Source: Bacillota bacterium (GTDB lineage: Bacteria; Bacillota; Sulfobacillia; JAJZYS01; JAJYTV01). Taken from it: DNA of 5,880 nt. Below, piece by piece: positions 4,872-5,880 of this stretch. The first letter of the stretch is position 1. Each line of letters starts with the position of its first letter. The stretch covers positions 1 to 5,880 of the forward strand of contig JAJZIE010000160.1 in assembly GCA_021810725.1 (NCBI GenBank), written 5' to 3'. Below the pieces are notes generated by a model that was not told the origin of the DNA, did not search any database, and was given only the letters and a program-made list of their open reading frames with translations. A program made the translations under genes and the position numbers.

Positions 4872-5880
4872 CTACTCCTTCCTGGCCGAATTCGCGAGGC
4901 CGGGAGCCATGCCGAGCTTAAAGAGCTTGGCAAGCTCCTCGGGCATCTCGGGCACCGGCTCCGGGTGTAACTCGATGCCGTGGTCGGTGAGGCGCTGCAC
5001 GTAGTTGACCTTGCCCTGCTCCTCGAGCTCGTCGGGGAAGTCCGTGCGCCACTGCGCGCCGCGGCTTTCCTTGCGCTCGATGGCGCCACGGATGATCGCC
5101 TCGCCGAGGAGCGCCATGTTCTGCACGTCGAATACGCCGTGCCAACCGGGGTTGAACTGGCGCGATCCCTTGGCCATCTGGTTCTCCGTGCGCTCGCGCA
5201 GCTCCTGGATCTTCCCGAGGCCCTCCTCGAGGCTCGGGCCGTTGCGCTCGATGCCTGCGTGGGCGGCCATGATCTCCTGGAGCTCCTCGTGCAGCTTGTA
5301 CGGGTTCTCTCCCTCGGTGCGCGAGAGCGGCGCGATGACGCGCTCCACCTCGGCCTGCACCTCGGTGTTGTCGATCTTCGGCATCTTGGCATCCTTGGCG
5401 TACTCCATCGCCCCGGCACCGGCGCGACGGCCGAAGACCAGGATGTCCGAGAGGGAGTTGCCGCCGAGCCGGTTCGCGCCATGCAGTCCCGCGGCGCACT
5501 CACCAGCGGCGAAGAGGCCGGGCACGCTGGTTGCACCGGTGTACGGGTCGACGCGCAGGCCGCCCATCGTGTAGTGGATCGTCGGCGCCACCTCGAAGCG
5601 GGACTTCGTGATGTCCACGTCCGCGAGGGAGAGCAGCTGCTCGTACATGCCCGGCAGCTTGCGCTTGATGAACGGGGCGCCCTTGTGGGTGATGTCGAGC
5701 CAGGCGCCGCCGTGCGGTGTGCCGCGACCCGCCTTGACCTCCTTGTAGATGCCGCGCGCCACCACGTCGCGCGAGGAGAGTTCCTTGCGCGCCGGGTCGT
5801 ACTTCTCCATGAAGCGCTCGCCTTCGGAGTTGAAGAGGAGACCGCCTTCACCGCGCACGCCCTCGGTGACGAGAATGCCG
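4872..5880 (-). CDS. sdhA: Succinate dehydrogenase/fumarate reductase flavoprotein subunit, C-terminal part (N-terminus beyond window)
   Basis: The visible 335 codons are the C-terminal half or more of the catalytic flavoprotein that interconverts succinate and fumarate on FAD. Counting from the first full codon at 5879, VRGEGG (8-13) carries the conserved catalytic arginine, HYTMGG (102-107) a substrate-binding histidine, and GLFAAGECA with GLHGANRLGGNSLSDILVFG (121-150) the FAD- and substrate-site region. The residue bearing covalent FAD lies outside. The GTG at 5858 is not the start, because family-conserved GILVTEG is encoded upstream of it. Near the C-terminus the usual SRGAH motif reads SRGAQ (272-276), and the tail after WRTDFP differs from the E. 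coli type. It lies upstream of sdhB with a 6-nt gap. The membrane-anchor subunit is not in the window and may lie further upstream. Confidence 0.93.
   Translation of the reverse strand, partial: GILVTEGVRGEGGLLFNSEGERFMEKYDPARKELSSRDVVARGIYKEVKAGRGTPHGGAWLDITHKGAPFIKRKLPGMYEQLLSLADVDITKSRFEVAPTIHYTMGGLRVDPYTGATSVPGLFAAGECAAGLHGANRLGGNSLSDILVFGRRAGAGAMEYAKDAKMPKIDNTEVQAEVERVIAPLSRTEGENPYKLHEELQEIMAAHAGIERNGPSLEEGLGKIQELRERTENQMAKGSRQFNPGWHGVFDVQNMALLGEAIIRGAIERKESRGAQWRTDFPDELEEQGKVNYVQRLTDHGIELHPEPVPEMPEELAKLFKLGMAPGLANSARKE

Noticed and set aside
4005..4970. Plus-strand 321-codon frame
   Set aside because: It is antisense to sdhB and the ndh 5' end and reads through the terminator hairpin; no motif supports it.
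4580..5851. Minus-strand 423-codon frame overlapping sdhA and sdhB
   Set aside because: The translation is almost entirely Arg, Ser, Ala and Thr repeats, a frame-shifted shadow of sdhA and sdhB, which are unmistakable in the other frames.
5856..5858. GTG at 5858 as the start of sdhA
   Set aside because: Conserved SdhA sequence (GILVTEG) continues upstream to the window edge, so the gene is merely cut off.

Overview
The window comes from a GC-rich bacterium. Coding regions favour G or C at third codon positions and carry strong GGAGG-type ribosome binding sites. The taxon cannot be fixed from the sequence. The SdhB protein resembles, from memory, the mycobacterial Sdh1 type (Rv0247c-like), but related complexes occur in several phyla, so this does not assign the organism to Actinobacteria.

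Layout. Positions 1-348 (minus) hold the N-terminal part of a regulator that joins a MerR-type helix-turn-helix to an XRE/Cro-type helix-turn-helix; a perfect 11-bp inverted repeat (376-408) lies just upstream of its start. Positions 349-994 hold no convincing gene. The stretch has poorer codon bias than its surroundings, one weak 73-codon reading frame and two hairpins. Positions 995-1315 (minus) encode a YbjQ/UPF0145 protein. A 307-bp divergent spacer (1316-1622) follows. Positions 1623-2807 (plus) encode an AIF-like FAD/NAD(P)H oxidoreductase. Positions 2804-4069 (minus) encode a type II NADH:quinone oxidoreductase (NDH-2). Positions 4137-4865 and 4872-5880 (minus) encode SdhB and the C-terminal part of SdhA of a succinate:quinone oxidoreductase. 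SdhA runs off the right edge.

How the genes fit together. The right two thirds is a respiratory cluster. SdhA/SdhB and NDH-2 both feed electrons into the quinone pool, from succinate and NADH respectively. The AIF-like flavoprotein faces them convergently and probably oxidises NAD(P)H with an unknown acceptor. The sdhA-sdhB junction is tightly coupled: 6 nt apart, with the sdhB ribosome binding site inside the last sdhA codons. NDH-2 follows in the same direction but is separated from sdhB by a strong intrinsic-terminator-like hairpin, with only about 21 nt between that hairpin and its start codon. At the convergent junction the AIF-like gene and NDH-2 share one CTAG as overlapping stop codons, in the loop of a 14-bp hairpin.

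Nothing here amounts to a clearly new biological system. The points most worth a second look are the dual-HTH regulator with its putative operator, the terminator placed between sdhB and ndh, the shared-stop hairpin, and the unusual SdhA C-terminus.
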